DNA from: Actinomycetes bacterium
GTDB taxonomy: Bacteria > Actinomycetota > Acidimicrobiia > Acidimicrobiales > CADCSY01
Direction of reading: 5' to 3'
Assembly: GCA_025464025.1 (NCBI GenBank)
Contig: JAODBP010000237.1
Location: forward strand, 1 to 20,390
DNA length: 20,390 nucleotides
Shown: one piece after another, positions 14,399 to 20,390 of the stretch
Position numbering within the stretch: position 1 is the first letter of the stretch
How the letters are laid out: every line of letters starts with the position of its first letter
The notes under the pieces: model-generated
Databases searched by the model: none
What the model was told of the DNA's origin: nothing
Seen by the model: the letters and a program-made list of their open reading frames with translations, nothing else
Position numbers and translations under genes: made by a program

Positions 14399-15624
14399 GC
14401 AACTTCGTCGACGAGAGCGGCCTCCACGTCAAGGGGGGCAACGGCGGCGCGGGTGCCGTGTCGTTCCGTCGCGAGGCGCACACCCCCAAGGGCGGGCCCG
14501 ACGGCGGTGACGGCGGGAAGGGCGGCGACGTCTGGCTGGTGGCCGATCGCAACATCCCCTCGCTGCTCGCCTTCCGCGACCACCCGTTCCGGCGGGGCGG
14601 CGACGGCGTGCACGGCACGTCGAAGAAGGCCCACGGCCGGCGGGGCGCCGAGATCCTCGTCCCGGTGCCCGAGGGCACGATCATCAAGGACCAGGAGGGC
14701 ACCGTCCTCGCCGACCTCGTGCGCGAGGGCGACCGCTGGCTGGCCGCCGAGGGCGGACGGGGCGGGCGGGGCAACGCCAGCTTCCTGTCCAACCGCCGCC
14801 GGGCACCGTCGTTCGCCGAGCAGGGCGAGGTGGGCCAGGAGCGCTGGCTCAAGATGGAGCTCAAGCTCATGGCCGACGTGGCCCTCGTGGGCTTCCCCAA
14901 CGCCGGCAAGAGCACGTTCATCTCGGTGGTGTCGGCGGCCAAGCCCAAGATCGCCGACTACCCGTTCACCACGCTCGTGCCCAACCTCGGCGTCGTGCGG
15001 CTGGAGGACGGCTTCGAGCTCGTCGTGGCCGACATCCCCGGTCTCATCGAGGGGGCCAGCGAAGGTCGGGGGCTGGGCCACCAGTTCCTCCGCCACATCG
15101 AGCGGGCCCGGGTGCTGCTGATCCTCGTCGACCTGGCATCGGTCGACGGCCGCGAGCCCGAGGACCAGGTGCGCGTCCTGCTCGAGGAGCTCGGCCGCTA
15201 CCAGCCCGACCTCCTCGACCGACCGCGCGTCGTGGTGGGCTCCAAGAGCGACGTCGCCACCTACGAGTGGGACGGCCTCCGCATGGCCGCCGCCACGCGG
15301 GAGGGGATCAACCCGGTCCTGTACCAGCTGGCCGACGCCGTGCGGCACGTGCGGGCCGAGGTGCCCGAGCCGGCGGCCTACGCCGTGCACCGCCCGGCGG
15401 CCGAGAGCTTCAAGATCGAGCGCGACGACGACGGCGGCTACGTGGTGGTCGGGCGCGAGGCCGAGCGGGCGGTGGCCGTGAGCGACCTCACCAACCTCGA
15501 CGCCCTCCAGTTCGTGCACGACCGCCTGAAGCGGATGGGCGTCGACCGCGCCCTCGCCCGGGCCGGGGCCCAGCCCGGCGACCAGGTCCGCATCGGCGCG
15601 CTCCAGTTCGAGTACGACGATTGA
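14395..15624 (+). CDS. obg: GTPase Obg/CgtA
   Basis: A 409-residue essential GTPase in large-subunit assembly and stress control. The glycine-rich Obg domain fills residues 1-158 (FVDESGLHVKGGNGGAGAVS at the start). The G domain has G1 GFPNAGKST (from G166), G2 in YPFTTLVPNLG and G3 DIPGLIEGA. The usual G4 NKxD is SKSD (S283-D286), an unusual change at a guanine-contact residue. The C-terminal OCT domain runs from about 335 to the end (FKIERDDDGGYVVVG onwards). GTG at 14395 gives the family N-terminus; it overlaps the stop of a six-codon frame. Here obg is separated from rplU-rpmA by three genes, whereas they are normally adjacent. Confidence 0.96.
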   Translation: MSNFVDESGLHVKGGNGGAGAVSFRREAHTPKGGPDGGDGGKGGDVWLVADRNIPSLLAFRDHPFRRGGDGVHGTSKKAHGRRGAEILVPVPEGTIIKDQEGTVLADLVREGDRWLAAEGGRGGRGNASFLSNRRRAPSFAEQGEVGQERWLKMELKLMADVALVGFPNAGKSTFISVVSAAKPKIADYPFTTLVPNLGVVRLEDGFELVVADIPGLIEGASEGRGLGHQFLRHIERARVLLILVDLASVDGREPEDQVRVLLEELGRYQPDLLDRPRVVVGSKSDVATYEWDGLRMAAATREGINPVLYQLADAVRHVRAEVPEPAAYAVHRPAAESFKIERDDDGGYVVVGREAERAVAVSDLTNLDALQFVHDRLKRMGVDRALARAGAQPGDQVRIGALQFEYDD

Positions 15625-15751
15625 GTGAGCGAAGCGAACGAATCATGAGCACAGGCCTTGTGAGGCGCCCTGGCGCCGAACCGATCAGTGGTGACCTTGT
15701 CGGCGCCACGGCGTGGTCGGGCCAGGTTCCCCTGACCGGACACCTCTGATC
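15625..15751 (+). other. obg-proB intergenic region with purine-rich repeat and hairpin
   Basis: 127 bases without a convincing gene. It starts with a purine-rich stretch of repeated GCGAA-like units (15624-15643), directly after the obg stop. A small hairpin follows, GGCGC CCTG GCGCC (15664-15677). No TAnnnT hexamer is found 6-9 bases before the proB ATG, unlike most starts here, so proB is probably read from the obg promoter or by another type of signal. Confidence 0.5.
15645..15749 (+). other. Possible 34-residue small frame just before proB
   Basis: An ATG frame of 34 codons begins MSTGLVRRPGAEPISGDLV and ends 2 bases before the proB ATG. Against it: about a quarter of its third positions are A or T, far more than in the neighbouring genes, and there is no ribosome binding site. 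For it: its stop is placed for translational coupling to proB, which also lacks a ribosome binding site. Treated as doubtful. Confidence 0.2.
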
Positions 15752-16843
15752 ATGTCCACGGTCGTCGTCAAGATCGGGAGCTCGTCCATCACCGACGAGC
15801 GAGGGGCCATCGCCGTCGAGGCGATCGGCAAGCTGTGCGACGAGCTGGCCGCCGCACGCCGCCTGGGCCACCGAGTGGTGCTCGTCACCAGTGGCGCCAT
15901 CGCCGCCGGGCTCCCCGCCATCGGCATGACCCGGGCCGACGCGCCCGACACGGCCACCCTCCAGGCCGTCTCGGCCATCGGCCAGAGCCGCCTGATGCGC
16001 GTCTACGACGACGTGCTCGAGGCCCGCGGGATCGTCGGCGGGCAGATCCTCATCACCCCGCTCGACTTCATGGAGCGCACGCAGTACCTCCACGCCCGCA
16101 CGACGCTGAACCGCCTCCTCGACCTCGGGGTGGTGCCGATCGTCAACGAGAACGACGCCCTGGCCGACGACGAGATCCGCTTCGGTGACAACGACCGGAT
16201 CGCCGCCCTCGTCGCCCACCTCGTCTCCGCCGACCTGCTCCTGCTGCTCACCGATGCGCCCGGCCTCTTCACCGCCGACCCCCGCCTCGACGCCGAGGCG
16301 ACCCTGATCGAGGAGATCGTCGAGGTCGACGCCGAGCTCGACGCCGTGGTGGGCGGCACCGGCACCGACCGGGGGAGCGGGGGGATGGCGTCGAAGCTGG
16401 CCGCGGCGAAGATCGCGGCCTGGTCGGGGGTGCGCGCCGTCATCGCCGGCGCCAACCGGCCTGGCGTGGTGGCCGATGCCATCGAGGGGAAGCCGGTCGG
16501 CACCGCCATCCGGCCCCGCCCGAAGCGGCTCGGGGCCCGGAAGGTCTGGATCGCCTTCGCCGTGGGCTCCTCGGGCACGGTCGTGGTCGACGACGGCGCT
16601 CGCAGCGCCCTCACCGAGCGCAACGTCTCCCTCCTCGCCGCCGGCGTGCAGCAGGTGCACGGCGCGTTCCAGCCCAACGACGCCGTCGAGCTGGCCGGCC
16701 CGGACGGCAAGGTCTTCGCCAAGGGCTTGGTCCGGTTCGATTCGACCGCCCTGCGCCAGATCGCCGGCCGCCGCACTGCCGACCTGCCGACCGGCACGCC
16801 GCACGAGGTCGTGCACCGCGACGACATGGTCGTGCTGCCCTAG
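15752..16843 (+). CDS. proB: Glutamate 5-kinase
   Basis: A 363-residue enzyme making glutamyl 5-phosphate from glutamate and ATP, the first step of proline synthesis. The amino-acid kinase domain (1 to about 255) has VVVKIGSSSI at the nucleotide-binding start, LVTSGAIAAG, PIVNENDALADDE and the GSGGMASKLAAAKIA segment. A C-terminal PUA domain (about 275-360) completes the bacterial two-domain form, which takes part in proline feedback. The ATG at 15752 is the only start matching the family N-terminus. The partner proA lies 1.9 kb away behind a small gene and the oppositely read murJ, so the two are not in one transcript. Confidence 0.96.
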   Translation: MSTVVVKIGSSSITDERGAIAVEAIGKLCDELAAARRLGHRVVLVTSGAIAAGLPAIGMTRADAPDTATLQAVSAIGQSRLMRVYDDVLEARGIVGGQILITPLDFMERTQYLHARTTLNRLLDLGVVPIVNENDALADDEIRFGDNDRIAALVAHLVSADLLLLLTDAPGLFTADPRLDAEATLIEEIVEVDAELDAVVGGTGTDRGSGGMASKLAAAKIAAWSGVRAVIAGANRPGVVADAIEGKPVGTAIRPRPKRLGARKVWIAFAVGSSGTVVVDDGARSALTERNVSLLAAGVQQVHGAFQPNDAVELAGPDGKVFAKGLVRFDSTALRQIAGRRTADLPTGTPHEVVHRDDMVVLP

Positions 16844-16848
16844 CCACG

Positions 16849-16862
16849 TGCCAGGTAGCCTG
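16849..16862 (+). repeat. 14-base promoter repeat TGCCAGGTAGCCTG, copy 1
   Basis: The same 14 bases occur at 20026-20039, also just before a gene start. It contains TAGCCT (16856-16861), a -10-like hexamer 6 bases before the GTG of the small gene at 16868. Confidence 0.6.
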
Positions 16863-16867
16863 AACGG

Positions 16868-17086
16868 GTGAGGGTCGAACGGGCGGAGCAACGGAACGAC
16901 GCGACGTCTCGGCCCGACATCCGGCTCGAGATGCGCCTGGTCGACGGTGACGGCAACGTCCTGGCCACCGCCACCGAGCCGTTCGAGCTGGGGCGGTTCG
17001 ACCTGGCCGCCGCCCGTCAGGGCATGCGCAAGATGCTGGCCGGTCTGGGCGGGATCACCGACCAGCCGCCCCGCAGCCAGAGCTAG
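16868..17086 (+). CDS. Small hypothetical protein (72 aa)
   Basis: Not recognised. The product is a charged soluble protein with no membrane span or cysteine. The middle (DIRLEMRLVDGDGNVLATATEPFEL) looks like a pair of beta strands joined by a DGDGN turn, followed by an amphipathic helix (AARQGMRKMLAGLG). High GC at third positions and its own promoter hexamer, TAGCCT 6 bases before the GTG, support a real gene. It lies 24 bases after proB and could also be read from the proB transcript. Its TAG shares CTAG (17083-17086) with the stop of murJ on the other strand. Confidence 0.7.
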   Translation: MRVERAEQRNDATSRPDIRLEMRLVDGDGNVLATATEPFELGRFDLAAARQGMRKMLAGLGGITDQPPRSQS

Positions 17087-18699
17087 CTGTCCGCGGTCGG
17101 TCGGCGCAGGAGGCGGGCGCGCAGCGTCGCCACGTCCTCGACCCGCAGCAGGAGCAGCATCCCGCCGTAGACGGCGCCGCCCGCGACCACGCCGGCGACG
17201 GTCTGGATCAGTGCCGCGTCGCCCACCGACCTCGTCACGACGGCCACGACGCCGGCCATGACACCGCAGGCGGCGATGACCCGGGCCAGCGACCGGAGGG
17301 TTCTCGTGTGGTCGAGTCGGCCGACCCGTCGCCGGAGGGTGGCGAGCGCCACGACGGCGGAGATGTTGTAGGCGAGGGCGAACGACAGGGCGAGGCCCGG
17401 GACGCCGAGGATCGGCTGCAGGATCAGCGCCAGCACGATGTTGATGACGTTCTCCCCGAGGTTGAGGAGGAACGGCGTACGGGTGTCGCGGAGGGCGTAG
17501 AAGCCGTTCAGCGTGTAGAGGTACAGCGAGAAGCCGAACAGGCCGGTGGCGAACATCGCCAGGTTCGAGGCGATGAGGTGGGCCGAGCCACCGGTGGTCA
17601 CGCCGTGCTCGAGGAGGGCGTGGATCATCGGCTGGGCGACCACGATGTAGCCCGTCGCCGCCGGCAGGACGATGAGCGCCATCAGGCGGACGCCCAGCGC
17701 GAAGTTCTCCCGGTAGGCCGGGGTGTCCTGCCGTCGGGCCGAGCTGGCCAGCTGGGGCGCGAGGGTCGTGATCAGCGACACGGTGACCAGGGCGTGGGGC
17801 AGCAGGAAGAACATGTAGGCCGTGCTGTAGGTCGAGATGCCGCCGACCTTGCGGTTCGCCAGCAGGAGCACGATGAACAGCGCGACCTGGTTGGCCAGGA
17901 CGTAGCCCAACGTCCAGCCCGACATCTTCCCGACCTCCTTCACGGCCGGGTTCCGCCAGTCGAAGTTCGGGCGGAAGCGGAACCCGCTCCGGAACACCGC
18001 CGGCAGCAGCACGAGGGTCATCGCCACGATGCCGGCCGTCGTGCCGAGCCCGAGCCAGAGGAGCAGCCCGGTGTCGTGCCGGACCTGGTGCAGGGTCGGG
18101 GCGTGCCCGGCGAGGTGGGGGAGGGCGAGGAGGACCCCGATGACGATGACGTTGTTGAGCACGGGGGCGAACGCGGCGGCCGCGAAGCGCCGGCGGGCGT
18201 TCAGGACGGCCGTGCCCATGGCGGTGAGCCCGTAGAAGATCATCTGCGGCATGAACAGCCGGAGGAGGGCCGTCGCCACGTGGCGCTGCTCGCCGACGAC
18301 GCCCTTCGAGGCGGTCGTCGTGTACAGCCGCACCAGCGCCGGCGCGGCCATGATCCCCACGACCGTGAGGGCGATCAGGGCGGCCATGGCCACCGTGATC
18401 ACGGCCGAGGTGCCCTCGTCGTCGTCCTCCTCGGTGTGGTGGACGAAGACCGGGACGAGCGTGGCCGAGAGCACGCCGCCGACGACGAGCTCGTAGACGA
18501 TGTTCGGCGTGTTGTTCGCCAGCGTGTAGGTGTCGGTGAGCCCCTTGAACCCGATGGCGTAGGCGGTGGCCCCGAGGCGGAGGAGGCCACTGACCCGCGA
18601 CAGGGCGGTGCCGACCGCCACGATGCTGCTGGTCCGCACCAGCGAGGAGCGGGCGGGCGGCTCCGGTTCGGCGACGGGGTCGGACACGGCGTCGGACAA
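17083..18699 (-). CDS. murJ: Lipid II flippase MurJ (MviN)
   Basis: A membrane protein of about 538 residues that moves lipid II across the inner membrane for cell-wall synthesis. It belongs to the MOP superfamily and has the hydrophobic pattern of 14 spans. Typical segments are SRVSGLLRLGATAYAIG near the N-terminus (the MurJ central-cavity arginine region), NNTPNIVYELVVGG, LNARRRFAAAAFAPVLNN and YALRDTRTPF. The start is uncertain: TTG at 18699 lies 8 bases after a minus-strand TAGGCT, while an in-frame GTG at 18687 gives a protein four residues shorter. There is no fused pseudokinase as in mycobacteria. It is divergent from proA and converges on the 72-residue gene through CTAG. Confidence 0.92.
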   Translation of the reverse strand: MSDAVSDPVAEPEPPARSSLVRTSSIVAVGTALSRVSGLLRLGATAYAIGFKGLTDTYTLANNTPNIVYELVVGGVLSATLVPVFVHHTEEDDDEGTSAVITVAMAALIALTVVGIMAAPALVRLYTTTASKGVVGEQRHVATALLRLFMPQMIFYGLTAMGTAVLNARRRFAAAAFAPVLNNVIVIGVLLALPHLAGHAPTLHQVRHDTGLLLWLGLGTTAGIVAMTLVLLPAVFRSGFRFRPNFDWRNPAVKEVGKMSGWTLGYVLANQVALFIVLLLANRKVGGISTYSTAYMFFLLPHALVTVSLITTLAPQLASSARRQDTPAYRENFALGVRLMALIVLPAATGYIVVAQPMIHALLEHGVTTGGSAHLIASNLAMFATGLFGFSLYLYTLNGFYALRDTRTPFLLNLGENVINIVLALILQPILGVPGLALSFALAYNISAVVALATLRRRVGRLDHTRTLRSLARVIAACGVMAGVVAVVTRSVGDAALIQTVAGVVAGGAVYGGMLLLLRVEDVATLRARLLRRPTADS

Positions 18700-18707
18700 G
18701 GGCTGCG

Positions 18708-18713
18708 AGCCTA
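18708..18713 (-). promoter_or_regulatory. -10-like hexamer TAGGCT for murJ
   Basis: Minus-strand TAGGCT lies 8 bases before the TTG start and faces away from the proA hexamer across a 22-base GC-rich spacer that itself holds the inverted repeat CGGGC-N7-GCCCG. Confidence 0.45.
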
Positions 18714-18735
18714 CGGGCCGAGCGCGCCCGAGTCG

Positions 18736-18741
18736 TAGACT
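18736..18741 (+). promoter_or_regulatory. -10-like hexamer TAGACT for proA
   Basis: TAGACT ends exactly 6 bases before the GTG of proA, with no Shine-Dalgarno between, indicating a leaderless transcript. It also shows that proA has its own promoter apart from proB. Confidence 0.55.
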
Positions 18742-18747
18742 GACCTC

Positions 18748-19995
18748 GTGACGACCGACTCCCTCCCCGAGCTGGGCCGCCGGGCGAAGGCCGCGTCCCG
18801 CGTCCTCGCCACCGCCTCGACCGCGGCCAAGGACGCCGCCCTGCTGGCCGCCGCCGAGCTGCTGGTCGAGCGCACGGACGAGGTCCTGGCGGCCAACGGG
18901 CGCGACGTCGCCCGGGCCGAGGAGGGCGGCGTGGCCGCCACCGTCATCGACCGCCTCCGGCTCACGCCGGCCCGCATCGAGGCCATGGCCGGCGGCCTGC
19001 GCCAGGTCGCCACCCTGCCCGACCCGGTCGGCGCCGTCGTCGACGGGTGGGTCCGGCCCAACGGGCTCAAGATCGAGCAGGTGCGGGTGCCGCTCGGCGT
19101 GGTCGCGATCATCTACGAGAACCGCCCCAACGTCACCAGCGATGCCTTCGGCCTGTGCCTGAAGTCGGGCAACGCCGCCTTCCTGCGGGGCTCGTCGGGC
19201 GCCATCGATTCGAACATCGCGGTCGCCTCGGCGCTCCGGGAGGGCGTGCTGAAGGCCGGCCTGCCCGAGGACGCGCTCGTCCTCGTCGAGGACGTCAGCC
19301 GCGAGGCCGCCATCGAGTTCATGCAGCTCCGGGGCCTCATCGACGTGCTGATCCCGCGCGGGGGCACCTCGCTGATCAAGTCGATCCTCGAGAACGCCAC
19401 CGTGCCCTACGTCATCGACGGCGACGGCAACTGCCACGTGTACGTCGATGCCGCCGCCGACCTCGACATGGCCGTCTCCCTGGTCGTGAACTCGAAGACG
19501 CAGCGGCCGTCGGTCTGCAACGCGGCCGAGTCGCTCGTGGTGCACGAGTCGGTCGCCGAGGTCTTCCTGCCCCGGGTCGCCGAGGCCATGCCGCAGGTCG
19601 AGCTGGTCGGCGACGAGCGGGCCCGGGCCATCGTCCCCTCGATGGGCGTGGCCACCGACGACGACTTCGCCACCGAGTTCCTCGACCTCAAGATGAGCGT
19701 TGCCGTGGTCGCCGACCTCGACGCCGCCATCGACTGGGTCCAGCGCAACAGCTCCGGTCACAGCGAGGCCATCGTCACCACCGACCTGGCCGCCGCCAAC
19801 CGGTTCACCCGTGAGGTCGACGCCGCCGCCGTGCTGGTCAACGCGTCCACCCGCTGGGTCGACGGTGAGCGCTTCGGCTTCGGCGCCGAGATCGGGATCT
19901 CCACCCAGAAGCTCCACGCCCGCGGCCCCATGGCCCTGAAGGAGCTCACGACGGGCAAGTACGTCGTGGTGGGCGACGGCCAGATCGTCACCTGA
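18748..19995 (+). CDS. proA: Glutamate-5-semialdehyde dehydrogenase (gamma-glutamyl phosphate reductase)
   Basis: A 415-residue NADPH-dependent enzyme, the second step of proline synthesis, reducing glutamyl 5-phosphate to the semialdehyde. It has the aldehyde-dehydrogenase fold, with VPLGVVAIIYENRPNVTSDA in the cofactor domain, IPRGGTSLIKSI, and the catalytic cysteine in PSVCNAAES (C257). The tail with GFGAEIGISTQKLHARGPM is the family signature. The GTG at 18748 gives a normal length and follows a -10 hexamer. It is uncoupled from proB by the inserted murJ and small gene. An inverted repeat at its stop codon may end the transcript. Confidence 0.97.
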   Translation: MTTDSLPELGRRAKAASRVLATASTAAKDAALLAAAELLVERTDEVLAANGRDVARAEEGGVAATVIDRLRLTPARIEAMAGGLRQVATLPDPVGAVVDGWVRPNGLKIEQVRVPLGVVAIIYENRPNVTSDAFGLCLKSGNAAFLRGSSGAIDSNIAVASALREGVLKAGLPEDALVLVEDVSREAAIEFMQLRGLIDVLIPRGGTSLIKSILENATVPYVIDGDGNCHVYVDAAADLDMAVSLVVNSKTQRPSVCNAAESLVVHESVAEVFLPRVAEAMPQVELVGDERARAIVPSMGVATDDDFATEFLDLKMSVAVVADLDAAIDWVQRNSSGHSEAIVTTDLAAANRFTREVDAAAVLVNASTRWVDGERFGFGAEIGISTQKLHARGPMALKELTTGKYVVVGDGQIVT

Positions 19996-20010
19996 ACCGG
20001 AATCCGGTTC
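19994..20010 (+). terminator. Inverted repeat at the proA stop, possible terminator
   Basis: GAACCGGAATCCGGTTC has perfect 8-base arms around one base (7 pairs with loop AAT in RNA). It starts inside the proA TGA and has no T-run behind it. It could end the proA transcript or act in control of the next gene. Confidence 0.5.
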
Positions 20011-20025
20011 TGATCGCCGCCCAAC

Positions 20026-20039
20026 TGCCAGGTAGCCTG
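20026..20039 (+). repeat. 14-base promoter repeat TGCCAGGTAGCCTG, copy 2
   Basis: Identical to 16849-16862. It contains TAGCCT (20033-20038), 8 bases before the ATG of the MoxR gene, and is the likely -10 region of that gene. Confidence 0.6.
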
Positions 20040-20046
20040 CGACCCC

Positions 20047-20390
20047 ATGTCGTTCAGGTTCGATTCCGTCCCCGCCGTTCGTGAGCGCCTCAGCGAGGTC
20101 GACTACCTGAGCGACGAGGGCATCGCCGGCATCGTCTACCTGGCCGACCGGCTCGGCAAGCCGATCCTGGTCGAGGGCCCGGCCGGCACGGGAAAGACCC
20201 AGCTGGCCAAGTCGGTCGCCGAGATCCTCGGCGCCCGCCTGATCCGCCTCCAGTGCTACGAGGGCCTCGACGAGTCGAAGGCCCTCTACGAGTGGAACTA
20301 CAAGAAGCAGCTCCTGCGCATCCAGGCCGAGCGCAACAGCGAGGACTGGAAGGACCTGTCGGACGACATCTTCTCCGACGAGTTCCTGCT
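20047..20390 (+). CDS. MoxR-type AAA ATPase, 3' partial
   Basis: The first 114 residues of an AAA+ ATPase that continues past the window edge. Walker A GPAGTGKT is at residues 44-51, after YLADRLGKPILVE, and LQCYEGLDESKALYEWNY at about 68-85 is typical of MoxR-like ATPases. The family acts as chaperones that insert metal cofactors or fold partner enzymes, usually with a VWA-domain protein encoded next; that partner would lie outside the window. The ATG at 20047 follows a TAGCCT hexamer by 8 bases and gives the normal N-terminus. Confidence 0.9.
   Translation, partial: MSFRFDSVPAVRERLSEVDYLSDEGIAGIVYLADRLGKPILVEGPAGTGKTQLAKSVAEILGARLIRLQCYEGLDESKALYEWNYKKQLLRIQAERNSEDWKDLSDDIFSDEFL

Noticed and set aside
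15664..15677. Intrinsic terminator for obg
   Set aside because: The stem is only 5 pairs and no T-run follows; proB shows no own promoter, so read-through is more likely.
18700..19917. Minus-strand frame open upstream of murJ, giving one product of over 900 residues
   Set aside because: It is antisense to proA, rich in Gly/Asp/Val repeats with no family features; the MurJ N-terminus and a promoter hexamer place the real start near 18699.
1..20390. tRNA, rRNA, riboswitch, CRISPR array, IS or phage elements
   Set aside because: No cloverleaf, spaced direct-repeat array, transposase or integrase reading frame, or recognisable riboswitch was seen; a covariance-model scan would be needed for weak RNA elements.

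Overview
The window is a gene-dense, very GC-rich stretch (coding third positions nearly all G or C) from a high-GC Gram-positive chromosome. The gene order B12-type radical SAM protein, DUF2344 partner, RNase E/G, then rplU-rpmA, obg, proB and proA is the classic actinobacterial neighbourhood. The protein styles and the heavy use of GTG starts without Shine-Dalgarno sequences fit a deep-branching actinobacterium such as an acidimicrobial (Iamia/Ilumatobacter-like) lineage; that placement is inference. No rRNA, tRNA, CRISPR array, insertion sequence or phage gene is visible.

Layout. 1-5373 (+): a tightly packed, overlapping run of the 3' part of a radical SAM gene, its DUF2344 partner, RNase E/G, an ABC ATPase and an ABC-2 permease. 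5370-6154 (-): an SRPBCC/AHSA1 protein preceded by its ArsR-type repressor, converging on the permease through a shared CTAG stop. 6235-8386 (+): a TetR repressor and a DHA2-type MFS exporter with clear matching operators. 8396-9097 (-): a short-chain dehydrogenase. 9131-9703 (+): ribosomal proteins L21 and L27, closed by a strong hairpin. 9816-11060 (+): a GT4 glycosyltransferase, overlapping tail to tail with an MMPL/RND exporter (10993-13296, -), which follows a dGTPase-like HD hydrolase (13298-14332, -). 14395-16843 (+): obg and proB. 16868-17086 (+): a 72-residue unknown protein, converging through another CTAG on murJ (17083-18699, -). 18748-19995 (+): proA. 20047-end (+): the start of a MoxR-type AAA ATPase.

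How it works together. The window holds RNA decay (RNase E/G), ribosome building (L21, L27, Obg), proline synthesis (ProB and ProA, split by murJ and a small gene), envelope work (MurJ, MMPL exporter, glycosyltransferase) and two small stress or efflux modules with their own repressors. The conserved rplU-rpmA-obg-proBA core has been opened twice by genes on the other strand.

The most interesting structure is regulatory. Almost every transcription unit starts with a TAnnnT-type -10 hexamer only 6-9 nt before the start codon, implying widespread leaderless transcription. This helps fix several start codons. Some of these hexamers sit in mirrored, back-to-back pairs (SDR/rplU) or inside palindromes (ArsR, MFS, glycosyltransferase, obg). 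The TetR-MFS pair has one operator copy at tetR and two tandem copies, 17 bp apart, that run into the first codons of the exporter.
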